A stretch of 64,000 nucleotides of DNA from NCBI GenBank assembly GCA_045805805.1, contig JBJMKO010000102.1, forward strand, positions 1 through 64,000, written 5' to 3'. Shown here piece after piece: positions 55,996 to 62,544 of this stretch. Position numbers and translations under genes: made by a program. Under the pieces are notes generated by a model. It was given only the letters and a program-made list of their open reading frames with translations. It made no database searches and was not told the origin of the DNA. Position 1 is the stretch's first letter, and each line of letters opens with the position of its first letter. This stretch comes from VRUE01 sp045805805 (GTDB taxonomy: Bacteria; Actinomycetota; Thermoleophilia; Solirubrobacterales; 70-9).

Positions 55996-56514
55996 ATGGG
56001 TGAAGACACCAAAATGCCGGACACGTGCGCACTGCACGAGCTCAAACAGCCCGAGTTGAAGGCGCTGTGCGAGGAAAAGGAAATCGAGTACCCGAAAGGG
56101 GTCATCAGCAACGCTGAACTAATCTCTCTGATCGAAGAGGGCGAATCGACCTGGCCCTGCAAGGGCTTCGACGGCGAGCAGCCCTGGGCAGACCGCGAGG
56201 ACCCGTCGATCACGGTCGCCCACGAAATGCCGATCCTGGCTTCCGGTTCGGCCGGGGCGCCGGTCTTCGAGCTCTGCGGGATGCTGGCCGAACTCGGCTA
56301 CGAAACCGACGTGACGCGGGGGACCAACGCCTTCGGCGTCTTTGGCCCGGCCGAGGCGGCGGCGGTCGAACGGTTCCGCCAGGAGCACGGCGTGCTGGAG
56401 GACCCCACCGGCTTCGGCGGGGAATCTGCCGACGCGGTGCGCCTGGCGGCCGCCCACGTCGGTCCCTGGACCTGGGAGGCCCTGCGGCGCGCCACCGGGA
56501 AGATCACGAGCTAG
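55996..56514 (+). CDS. Provirus protein with HeH/SAP-like and peptidoglycan-binding-like domains
   Basis: 172 residues. Residues about 10-50 (HELKQPELKALCEEKEIEY, AELISLIEEGE) match the HeH/LEM-like helix-extended-loop-helix motif. Residues about 85-170 resemble a PG_binding_1 domain (VFELCGMLAELGY, NAFGVFGPAEAAAVERFRQEHG). A wall-contacting virion or spike-associated protein is likely. Good ribosome site AGGAAGGA. Confidence 0.7.
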   Translation: MGEDTKMPDTCALHELKQPELKALCEEKEIEYPKGVISNAELISLIEEGESTWPCKGFDGEQPWADREDPSITVAHEMPILASGSAGAPVFELCGMLAELGYETDVTRGTNAFGVFGPAEAAAVERFRQEHGVLEDPTGFGGESADAVRLAAAHVGPWTWEALRRATGKITS

Positions 56515-56520
56515 AGGGCC

Positions 56521-56787
56521 GTGCGGCGGCCCCCGTCAAACTGGCCCCCGTTGTGGGAGGGTTGCGCTGGCGCCGACTCGGCGACAGTCGGCCGTGCAAT
56601 CCCCGCGGCGGGGGCCGGGCACCGCTTCCCACCCCCGGGGTGGCCGAGCAAGGCCCAGGTCGATTACGCCCAGGCGATCATCATCCTGGTGCTGTTGATC
56701 CTGGCCTCTCCATGGATCGTCTCCAAGCTGTTGACGAACCCCGGGGCGGTGCTCTCGGGGATGGGCCGAAGGGTGTTGCCGCTGTGA
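56521..56787 (+). CDS. Provirus one-TM protein (88 residues)
   Basis: GTG at 56521, six bases after the previous stop. The first half is Pro/Gly-rich; one transmembrane helix lies at about 53-70 (AIIILVLLILASPWIVSKLL). Its stop overlaps the GTG of the lysozyme-like gene, so coupled translation is likely. The true start may be further in. Confidence 0.6.
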   Translation: MRRPPSNWPPLWEGCAGADSATVGRAIPAAGAGHRFPPPGWPSKAQVDYAQAIIILVLLILASPWIVSKLLTNPGAVLSGMGRRVLPL

Positions 56788-57392
56788 GCCTGCCCGACAC
56801 CCTGACCCCGGCCCAGCTCGGCGTCTTGATCCTCGAGTTGGGTGGCCCTGCCGATGAGAACAAGATCGCCACGGCGATCGGCGTCTGTACGGGTGAGAGC
56901 GGCCGGCGGGCAAGCAACTCGGGCACGCAGGGCAACTCGCCTCCCTCCACCGACCGCGGCGGATGGATGTTCAACAGCTACTGGCACGACGACGTATCGG
57001 ACGAGTGCGCCTACGACTGGATTTGCTCGACCCGCGAAATGCTGAAGAACTCGAACAACTGTTCGGACTTCGGCCAGTGGTACGCCTACCACCCTGGCGT
57101 CGGGGATCCCTACACCGGCTCCGCCCGGCGCGCAATCAAAGCCTTCCGCGCCGGCAACGCCGCCCAGGTGCTCGGCTCGCGGGTGGCAAGCGCCGGCGGG
57201 CCGGGGCGGGGGGGAGGCACCGAAGCCTCGGCATCCTCGCCGGCGGGGGCCAAAGGCGGCGGAGGGCTGGTCAGCGACAGTCAGCGCTCGGGGCTGCTGA
57301 AGGCGCTGCTTTGGGTTGTGGTGGTGCTCGGAGGAGCGGCGCTCACGGGCCTGGGACTCACCCATATGGCCAAGGCGGAGGGGGCAAGCTGA
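56784..57392 (+). CDS. Lysozyme-like lytic enzyme with C-terminal membrane anchor
   Basis: 202 residues. The lysozyme-like domain is at about 10-130: catalytic Glu38 in CTGESG, then RGGWMFNSYWHDDVSDECAYD and FGQWYAYHPG, the pattern of actinophage lysozyme/transglycosylase domains. A Gly/Ser-rich linker follows and a transmembrane helix at about 175-195. Like PRD1 P7, a membrane-anchored muramidase in the virion would open the wall during entry. Confidence 0.82.
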   Translation: MSLPDTLTPAQLGVLILELGGPADENKIATAIGVCTGESGRRASNSGTQGNSPPSTDRGGWMFNSYWHDDVSDECAYDWICSTREMLKNSNNCSDFGQWYAYHPGVGDPYTGSARRAIKAFRAGNAAQVLGSRVASAGGPGRGGGTEASASSPAGAKGGGGLVSDSQRSGLLKALLWVVVVLGGAALTGLGLTHMAKAEGAS

Positions 57393-58063
57393 TGGCGACG
57401 GTCAGCGGTAACTCGGGGATTATCGTCCTCGGCAAGTGGCTCGAATCGAAGTACCCAGTCACCTTTTCGGAGAATCCTGCGTTTGGCGGCGTCAGCTGCG
57501 TGCACACAGGCCAGTGCAAGCGCTACTGGACTAATGAGGAGCGGGCGGCCAACGGAGCGAGTCGACACTACGCCGCCGCTGCGATCGATGGTAACGCCGA
57601 CGGGGCAGATGAGTCGAAGGTGCTGAATGAAATCTACGACCTCCTCGCTCCCGACCATGCAGCCCTCGGCATCAAGGAAATGTTCTTCGAAAACCGGGGA
57701 ATCCCGACACCGGTGCCGGATCACTACAACCACATACATATTGGAATCGACGGCCCGCCAACACCCGCGCTAATCAAGCTAGTTACCGGGATCGGCGATA
57801 AGCCACTCAGCTTTATACCCGACGCCCTCGGCAGCGCCGCCGGCAGTGCCGCCGACTTCGCTGGCGAGCAGGCGTCGAACCTGGCCAAGGGGATCGTCAG
57901 CGCCATGCTGGACGCGCTCGGCGCCGACGGCGCCCGAATCCTCCTCTACATCGTCCTGGTGGGCGGCGGGGCAATCCTCATCTACTACGGCCTCGCGCGC
58001 GCCGCCGGGGTGCAAAAGCCGATCGGCACCGCGGCGACACTCGCCGTGGCCGCCCCCAAGTGA
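57392..58063 (+). CDS. M15/LAS-type peptidoglycan peptidase with C-terminal anchor
   Basis: 223 residues. SRHYAAAAID matches the metal motif S-x-H-x2-(G/A)-x-A-x-D of M15/LAS peptidases, and DHYNHIHIGID supplies the second His site. Two cysteines (SCVHTGQC) lie before it. The C-terminal part has an amphipathic stretch and a transmembrane helix (about 187-205). It overlaps the lysozyme-like gene by one base, so the two make a pair of anchored wall enzymes. Confidence 0.78.
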   Translation: MATVSGNSGIIVLGKWLESKYPVTFSENPAFGGVSCVHTGQCKRYWTNEERAANGASRHYAAAAIDGNADGADESKVLNEIYDLLAPDHAALGIKEMFFENRGIPTPVPDHYNHIHIGIDGPPTPALIKLVTGIGDKPLSFIPDALGSAAGSAADFAGEQASNLAKGIVSAMLDALGADGARILLYIVLVGGGAILIYYGLARAAGVQKPIGTAATLAVAAPK

Positions 58064-58073
58064 AAGGACCGAA

Positions 58074-58550
58074 ATGGCCCAAGCTTTGAACCCCAAACCT
58101 GATCAAATCGCTGCCGAGGAGCTCGGCCTCGGCCACCCGGCCGAGATCGCGCCGCGAATCGAGCAGTTGCACGACGAGCTCAGCGAGCTCCGCCGCGCCG
58201 TCGACGTGCTGCGCGAGCTCGCCGAGCCGCTGGGGGAGCCCGCCCAGCTGACCGTCGCCGTGCTGACCGCGAGCGTGCCGGTCAAGATGCAAGACGAGCG
58301 CGGCATCACCACCGCTTCGGTCGGCATCCTCAACCCGACCGGGGCCAGGGTGCTGCTCGGCATCGGCGGCGAGCGGGCCTCCAGTCAGGCGCGCGCGATC
58401 TCGGTCCCGCCGGAATCGCTGATGGTGTTGCCGATCGCCGCCGGCGACCTGGAGATCGGGACCGAGGACAACCTGGAAGCAGGGGACGCCGTGGTCTACG
58501 TCTTCCGCTACCGCACCGTGCAAGCCGCCTTCCTGGGGTCGGCCGCATGA
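58074..58550 (+). CDS. Provirus coiled-coil/beta protein (158 residues), spike base candidate
   Basis: A helical, coiled-coil-like N-terminal part (about 15-60: RIEQLHDELSELRRAVDVLRE) and a beta-sandwich-like C-terminal part (about 63-158). Trimeric fibre or vertex proteins often have this layout. No family recognised. Overlaps the next gene (ATGA). Confidence 0.65.
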   Translation: MAQALNPKPDQIAAEELGLGHPAEIAPRIEQLHDELSELRRAVDVLRELAEPLGEPAQLTVAVLTASVPVKMQDERGITTASVGILNPTGARVLLGIGGERASSQARAISVPPESLMVLPIAAGDLEIGTEDNLEAGDAVVYVFRYRTVQAAFLGSAA

Positions 58551-58840
58551 CCGATCAACCGCTCTGGCCCCGCGGTGCCTCCGCCGGCAAAAACGACGTG
58601 GTCCTGGTCGAACAGGAAGCAGCGACACAGGTGCGCCCTGCCAACCCGCGGCGCAACACCCTCACCCTCACCAACGACTCCGAAAACACGATCTACGTCT
58701 TCAAGGGCGCCGGTGCCGCAGTTGGCAAGGGCCTTCGCCTGAACAAAGAAGGCGGCGCGATCGTGATCAGCGACTACAACGGCGAAGTCACGGCGGCCGC
58801 CAAAGGCGGGAAATCTAATCTGCTCTGGTCAGAAGACTAG
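58547..58840 (+). CDS. Provirus small beta protein (97 residues), penton/vertex candidate
   Basis: A compact beta-rich sequence (NTLTLTNDSENTIYVFKGAG, GAIVISDYNGEV) of single jelly-roll size. Its position between the spike-base candidate and the lectin-like gene suggests a penton or spike component; this is inference only. Confidence 0.6.
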   Translation: MTDQPLWPRGASAGKNDVVLVEQEAATQVRPANPRRNTLTLTNDSENTIYVFKGAGAAVGKGLRLNKEGGAIVISDYNGEVTAAAKGGKSNLLWSED

Positions 58841-59551
58841 ATGCCGATGATCGCCGAAGAACTCGCGGCAGCGGCGATCACCGACTCGCTGCTGCGAGCC
58901 GAGTCCCCCCTCAGTGCAGGAGGCATCTGGACGAAGCCGAGCTGGGATACCTCGATTTCCTCATGTACGGAAGCCGAAGGGTGGAAAGTCACAACGGTCT
59001 TTGCCACTGGCGAGGATGGGGCGCGCCTAAGTGATGCACCGCATTTGCAGACGCTCGTGCCAGGTATCTATGTCTACACCCTCGGCACGATCTCCCTGGC
59101 GAGTAAAAGCACGGCTGGCCGTTGGGTCGGGCTCTGGGCGCTGATGGACAAAGAAGCCCAGACCGGTTACCGGGCCAGGGCCGAAGTTGAAGCGGATACG
59201 ACGAAGTGGAAGCTCTACATCGAAAGGGGGGTCGCGGGCGAATACACGGTGCTGGCCGAAAAAGCCGGGATCAGCCTCCCAAACGGGATTGGGGAACTCG
59301 GTCGCTTCGGCCTCGTTGTCGGCGAAGGCGAAGTCTCCCTCTACTACCGCCTGGGCAAAGAAGGATTCGGCAAGCTGCTCGGCGCCGGAGACAAAACGCT
59401 CAGCGCCGGCTTCGGTGGGATGGCGGGCAAGGGCAACTTCATGCGCCTCAAGGAATTTGCCGTCGGGACGTTTGCCGCTCCACCTGCCTCTGGAGCGGTT
59501 ACCCCCCAATTTCCGCTATCCCGCTGCTGCAACCCGATTGTCAATCCATGA
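58841..59551 (+). CDS. Provirus concanavalin-like receptor-binding candidate (236 residues)
   Basis: After a helical N terminus, about 90-210 reads like a concanavalin/LamG-type beta-sandwich (VGLWALMDKEAQTGYRARAE, WKLYIERGVAGEYTVLAEKAG, FGLVVGEGEVSLYYRLGKEG). Such domains bind surface sugars. It starts immediately after the previous stop and overlaps the next gene by four bases. Lower GC codon choices than the host genes. Confidence 0.65.
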   Translation: MPMIAEELAAAAITDSLLRAESPLSAGGIWTKPSWDTSISSCTEAEGWKVTTVFATGEDGARLSDAPHLQTLVPGIYVYTLGTISLASKSTAGRWVGLWALMDKEAQTGYRARAEVEADTTKWKLYIERGVAGEYTVLAEKAGISLPNGIGELGRFGLVVGEGEVSLYYRLGKEGFGKLLGAGDKTLSAGFGGMAGKGNFMRLKEFAVGTFAAPPASGAVTPQFPLSRCCNPIVNP

Positions 59552-59835
59552 CCGACTTCTCCGGCACAGTCGTCAACCAACCCAGCGCCGATGCCTGGCA
59601 GACGCTCGTCTGCCCAGGCACCGTGCGGCTCACCTTTCAAGTGGCTAACGCGGCGATCGTCTACCAGCTGGGCACGGGCTTTACCTCGCCGGTCTTCGAC
59701 TCCAAGGAACAGCCTCTCCTGCCGGGCTTTCACTCCCGCGAGCGCACCGTCGACGCGGTGCGCTTCAAGTCGCTGGCCGCCGGCGTCCCGGCCCAGGTTT
59801 CGATCGAGACCGCGACCGAAGGGGAGACCGGATGA
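59548..59835 (+). CDS. Provirus small beta protein (95 residues)
   Basis: Starts MTDFSGTVVNQPSADAWQTL; beta-rich throughout with little helix. Similar in size and start (MTD-) to the 97-residue protein two genes upstream, perhaps a second vertex component. Overlaps the next gene (ATGA). No family recognised. Confidence 0.6.
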   Translation: MTDFSGTVVNQPSADAWQTLVCPGTVRLTFQVANAAIVYQLGTGFTSPVFDSKEQPLLPGFHSRERTVDAVRFKSLAAGVPAQVSIETATEGETG

Positions 59836-60500
59836 GCGACGGTTCAACACCGTTGATGGGGATGCGGGTGGCAGCCGACGGCACGATCACCTACGACTTC
59901 GACGGGCACATTATGGCCGAAGGACTCGACCTGCTGGCCTACAAAAGCACCGAACCTGACGACCGGAAGGTTCGGTGGCTCCGGGAGAGCGATCTGAGCA
60001 AGGCGCTGGGTTGGATTACGACCGAAGACCCGCCCGAAGAAGGGGGAATAGGGCCCCGTCTTCGGATCCTCACCCGCCCCGCCAGCGGAATTCCGAAAAA
60101 AGGGGGCTCAGAATTGGAGGTCAGGTCCGGGCTAGCCGAAGGCAGCGGCGCTGTCCAAGCGGTTGCCAAGAGCGAAGCTGGAACCCAAGGCACCGCGACC
60201 CTGATAACCGACACCGGGCTCTCGATCTTCCTCAAGCTGGTCGAACTCGCCAACGTCGCGATTGACTTCGGCATCGCCACCACCACATACCCGGGCGGCA
60301 CCGCCATCAGCGAATCCCTCTCGGTCACCCACAAACTCGGTCGAACCCCGATCGCCGTCGTTGCCCTCTGCAAGACCACCGATGTCGCTCGCACGCCGAG
60401 CTACGGCAAAGCATCTTTCAGCCTGGTGACCCGCGATTGGGAAGGCGCCCTACAGGGAGCCGGGACCACGGCCACTGTTGCCTGGATCGCGATCGGATAA
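59832..60500 (+). CDS. Provirus fibre-like protein (222 residues)
   Basis: N-terminal beta repeats (MRVAADGTITYDFDGHIMAEG) like those of phage fibre head-binding parts, a Gly/Ser-rich middle, and a C-terminal domain of alternating strands (LSVTHKLGRTPIAVVALCKT). Last gene of the spike module. Function as receptor-binding fibre is inferred. Confidence 0.62.
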   Translation: MSDGSTPLMGMRVAADGTITYDFDGHIMAEGLDLLAYKSTEPDDRKVRWLRESDLSKALGWITTEDPPEEGGIGPRLRILTRPASGIPKKGGSELEVRSGLAEGSGAVQAVAKSEAGTQGTATLITDTGLSIFLKLVELANVAIDFGIATTTYPGGTAISESLSVTHKLGRTPIAVVALCKTTDVARTPSYGKASFSLVTRDWEGALQGAGTTATVAWIAIG

Positions 60501-60513
60501 GGGAGGTGAGGAG

Positions 60514-60603
60514 ATGCCCAAGCCCAAGGGCCACAAGGCCAAATGCGGCTGCCCGGTCTGTCGCCGGGTGAAGCGCAAAGGCCGCCGGCGCCGCAAGCGC
60601 TAG
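60514..60603 (+). CDS. Provirus 29-residue basic CxCxxC peptide
   Basis: After a perfect ribosome site (GGGAGGTGAGGAG) the frame encodes MPKPKGHKAKCGCPVCRRVK and an Arg/Lys tail. Three cysteines (C11, C13, C16) plus His7 could hold one zinc. Half of the residues are Lys or Arg. A nucleic-acid-binding or condensing peptide is plausible. Confidence 0.65.
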   Translation: MPKPKGHKAKCGCPVCRRVKRKGRRRRKR

Positions 60604-60669
60604 CAGCTGCTCGAGCAACGTAATACGTCCGTCGACGTCGCCGGTCGGCTCTACCGAAAGGAACCCACC

Positions 60670-60954
60670 GTGCGAAAGCCCGGATACCTGACGACTGAGT
60701 TCTGGCTGGTCGTCATCACCACCACCCTGACCAACCTCGGCACGCTGCCGGTCCCCGAGCGCTTCCGCTGGGTCGTGACCCTCGGCAGCGTCCTCGGCTA
60801 CTCGCTCTCCCGCGCGATCGCCAAGCTCGGTAGCCCGCCGATCGAAGCAGAGCTGCCGGTCCATCCGGTCGACGTGGCCACGACAACCAAACAGAAGCGC
60901 GAGCTCACCAAAGACCGCAAACGGGCGGTGGCCGACGCCGGGGGCGGGAAATGA
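60670..60954 (+). CDS. Provirus holin-like membrane protein (94 residues)
   Basis: GTG start after GAAAGGA. Two hydrophobic stretches near 10-26 and 33-50 separated by a short polar turn (PVPERFR), then a charged C-terminal tail (TTKQKRELTKDRKRA). The plan, and the position directly before the amidase, fit a class II holin. Confidence 0.7.
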   Translation: MRKPGYLTTEFWLVVITTTLTNLGTLPVPERFRWVVTLGSVLGYSLSRAIAKLGSPPIEAELPVHPVDVATTTKQKRELTKDRKRAVADAGGGK

Positions 60955-61532
60955 AACTGCCGTCCCTTCGCCGCGGCGAACGAGTGCGCCCGCGCATCGT
61001 CGTGCATGGGCACTCGCCCAACGTCAGCGAACGCCTGGGGGTGCCGCTCAACCTGATGGTGCTCCACTCGACCGAGAGCCACAACCGCCCGGGCGATTCC
61101 GATCTCGCCGGCGTCTCCGGCTGGTTCGATAACCCGAGTGCCCAGGTCAGCTGCCACGTCGTGGTCGACGCGGATGGCCATAGCGCCCGCTGCGTGCCCG
61201 ATCGTCTCAAGGCCTGGCAGGTAGGTACCTACAACTCGGCGGCGCTGGGGATCGAGCAAATCGGCCACGCGTTGCAGGGGCGGTTGGCTTGGCGTCGCTC
61301 CTGGCGGCAGCTGCGCGAGACCGCCCGCTGGCTCGCGCATTGGTCGATCCTCCACGGGATACCGCTGCGCCGCGCGGCGGTCGCCGGCGGTGCCGTCACG
61401 CGCTCTGGCGTGATCACGCACGCCGAGCTCGGCGCCGAGGGCGGGGGCCACTTCGACCCCGGTGCCTACCCGTTCAACCGCGTCCTGTGGCTTGCGCGGG
61501 CCTACCGCGCAGCCCTGCTCGCGCAAAGGTGA
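60951..61532 (+). CDS. N-acetylmuramoyl-L-alanine amidase (endolysin)
   Basis: 193 residues of the Amidase_2/PGRP fold. The zinc His is in MVLHSTESHN (His39); QVSCHVVVDADGH and the C-terminal ITHAELGAEGGGHFDPG provide the other ligands. It cuts the amide bond between MurNAc and the stem peptide. No signal peptide and no membrane anchor, so it is the lysis enzyme released by the holin, distinct from the two anchored entry enzymes. Overlaps neighbours by 4 and 1 bases. Confidence 0.87.
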   Translation: MKLPSLRRGERVRPRIVVHGHSPNVSERLGVPLNLMVLHSTESHNRPGDSDLAGVSGWFDNPSAQVSCHVVVDADGHSARCVPDRLKAWQVGTYNSAALGIEQIGHALQGRLAWRRSWRQLRETARWLAHWSILHGIPLRRAAVAGGAVTRSGVITHAELGAEGGGHFDPGAYPFNRVLWLARAYRAALLAQR

Positions 61533-61741
61533 TGCTGCCGCTCCTAGCCGCTCTCCCAGCCTGGTCGCAGGTAGCGATAGCCCTGGCGGTGCCGTTGAAT
61601 ACGTTCATCGGCATCGCCGGGGCGATCGCCCTGCGGCAGATAGGGTGGAGGTCGCGGCGCGATCGTCGGCGCATGCGGATTCAGAGCCTTCGGGTCAGCG
61701 ACCTGGAGAAAGAGTTGAAGCGGCGGCGGAACGGCCGCTAG
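61532..61741 (+). CDS. Provirus one-TM lysis-module protein (69 residues)
   Basis: MLPLLAALPAWSQVAIALAV starts a protein with one N-terminal helix and a basic, helical tail (DRRRMRIQSLRVSDLEKELKRRRNGR). Directly after the amidase; the topology fits a spanin-like or accessory lysis protein. Its stop overlaps the end of the convergent gene. Confidence 0.65.
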   Translation: MLPLLAALPAWSQVAIALAVPLNTFIGIAGAIALRQIGWRSRRDRRRMRIQSLRVSDLEKELKRRRNGR

Positions 61742-62079
61742 GGATTTGAGACCAGGGCGCTAATACAGACCCGCCGGAGCCGTGCATCACCAACGCCAGC
61801 GCACGGCTCCGGCCCCTCTATCGAAGGCACGCTGACGCCTGGCAGTTCTCGCTGGAGCAAAGAGCGGTAGGTCTCGGACATTTGTAGCTCGGCTTGCTCA
61901 AACCGGGCCTCTGCGACCACCCGAAACTCTGGAGTCAAGGCCGGTTCATCACCGTTGTCGCAACTGCCAACTGCCATGCCTCCCAGGGCGATCGCGGCAC
62001 CGGCGAGCGCCGCGACCAGGACTTTGGCGAGATCTGACACGGGGCCGAGCCTATATGGCAGCGATTCCGTCCGCAGCAA
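61738..62079 (-). CDS. Provirus putative lipoprotein (113 residues)
   Basis: An N-terminal hydrophobic segment (about 19-38) followed by AVGSC, which fits a lipobox. The mature part is helical and acidic. It is read against the rest of the right arm and so may be expressed in the lysogen; superinfection exclusion is a possible role but only by analogy. Confidence 0.6.
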   Translation of the reverse strand: MLRTESLPYRLGPVSDLAKVLVAALAGAAIALGGMAVGSCDNGDEPALTPEFRVVAEARFEQAELQMSETYRSLLQRELPGVSVPSIEGPEPCAGVGDARLRRVCISALVSNP

Positions 62080-62097
62080 CCTAAATGCTGCCGACCG

Positions 62098-62544
62098 ATG
62101 GCTACTGCATTAGCCACCGGCCGGCTAACAAATCGTAAGCGCACGCGCGGCGCCAACCGCTGGCGCCCCCTCGACCTGGAAGAGGTTGCCCAAGCCCTAC
62201 AGGGGACCCGCGAGCGGACGCTACGGCGCGACTGCCTGGAGTCTCGGGACCGGGCCTACCGCTGGTGTGTGCGCAAGGCGATCGGCGAAGGCGGCGCTTC
62301 CTTCAAGACGACGATCACCCAGGCGGCCCGAGGGATGGGCTACCCGGTTGAGGGTGATCGTCGCGAGGATGAACAGCGCTTCGGCAAGAGCGTCCGCCGC
62401 TGCCTCCACGACCTGCAAAAGGCCGGTCTGGTTCAATGGAGCGGTGTGAAATGGCCTGATGGCCGCTATCGCTGTATCGAGGTCTGCATGCCCGATAACT
62501 ATTCAGCAACGCACGATAATGGTGGTTATGTCTACTTAGGCTGA
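62098..62544 (+). CDS. Provirus winged-helix protein crossing the right att site
   Basis: 148 residues, basic, with RPLDLEEVAQALQGTRERTL and a C-terminal winged-helix-like part (FGKSVRRCLHDLQKAGLVQW, WPDGRYRCIEV). It resembles plasmid/phage initiator or regulator wHTH domains, without a clear family match. The 19-bp att repeat encodes residues near THDNGG; the last six codons and stop come from the host chromosome. In the excised circle the frame would continue instead into the open frame at the element's left end. A dyad (GCAGCA-N7-TGCTGC, 62073-62091) lies just upstream. Confidence 0.68.
   Translation: MATALATGRLTNRKRTRGANRWRPLDLEEVAQALQGTRERTLRRDCLESRDRAYRWCVRKAIGEGGASFKTTITQAARGMGYPVEGDRREDEQRFGKSVRRCLHDLQKAGLVQWSGVKWPDGRYRCIEVCMPDNYSATHDNGGYVYLG
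62507..62536 (+). repeat. attR with dif-like site
   Basis: 62507-62525 repeats attL exactly. 62509-62536 has dif architecture: first arm ACGCACGATAA, 6-base spacer TGGTGG, second arm TTATGTCTACT. The arms are inverted around the spacer at their inner ends (ATAA / TTAT), and the second arm agrees at 9 of 11 positions with the XerD arm of B. subtilis dif as I remember it (TTATGTAAACT). The repeat ends exactly at the spacer/second-arm border. Confidence 0.75.

Larger units (their letters stand above)
46966..62525 (+). mobile_element. Integrated tailless (tectivirus-like) provirus, about 15.5 kb
   Basis: Evidence: exact 19-bp direct repeats at both ends; about 35 small, tightly packed genes; a 224-residue packaging ATPase of P9 size; a 474-residue candidate double-jelly-roll capsid protein; many one-TM small proteins; a lysozyme-like protein and an M15-like peptidase, both with C-terminal membrane anchors; spike-like proteins; holin-like, amidase and one-TM lysis genes. 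There is no terminase, portal, tail tape measure, protein-primed DNA polymerase or integrase that I can recognise. Length fits tectiviruses (about 15 kb). All frames look intact, so it may be functional. Confidence 0.88.

Noticed and set aside
55345..56037. Pro/Leu repeat protein on the minus strand (230 codons)
   Set aside because: It is the antisense of the Gly/Lys repeat tail; the plus-strand frame has a membrane helix, a start coupled to the upstream gene and tight operon spacing.
46966..62525. Tailed (HK97-type) prophage
   Set aside because: No large terminase, portal, protease, tape measure, tail tube or baseplate gene can be recognised, and the element is only 15.5 kb. The capsid candidate is beta-rich without HK97-type features.
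46966..62525. Classical tectivirus with linear genome and inverted terminal repeats
   Set aside because: The end repeats are direct, not inverted, and I see no family B polymerase or terminal protein. Only the virion gene set is tectivirus-like.
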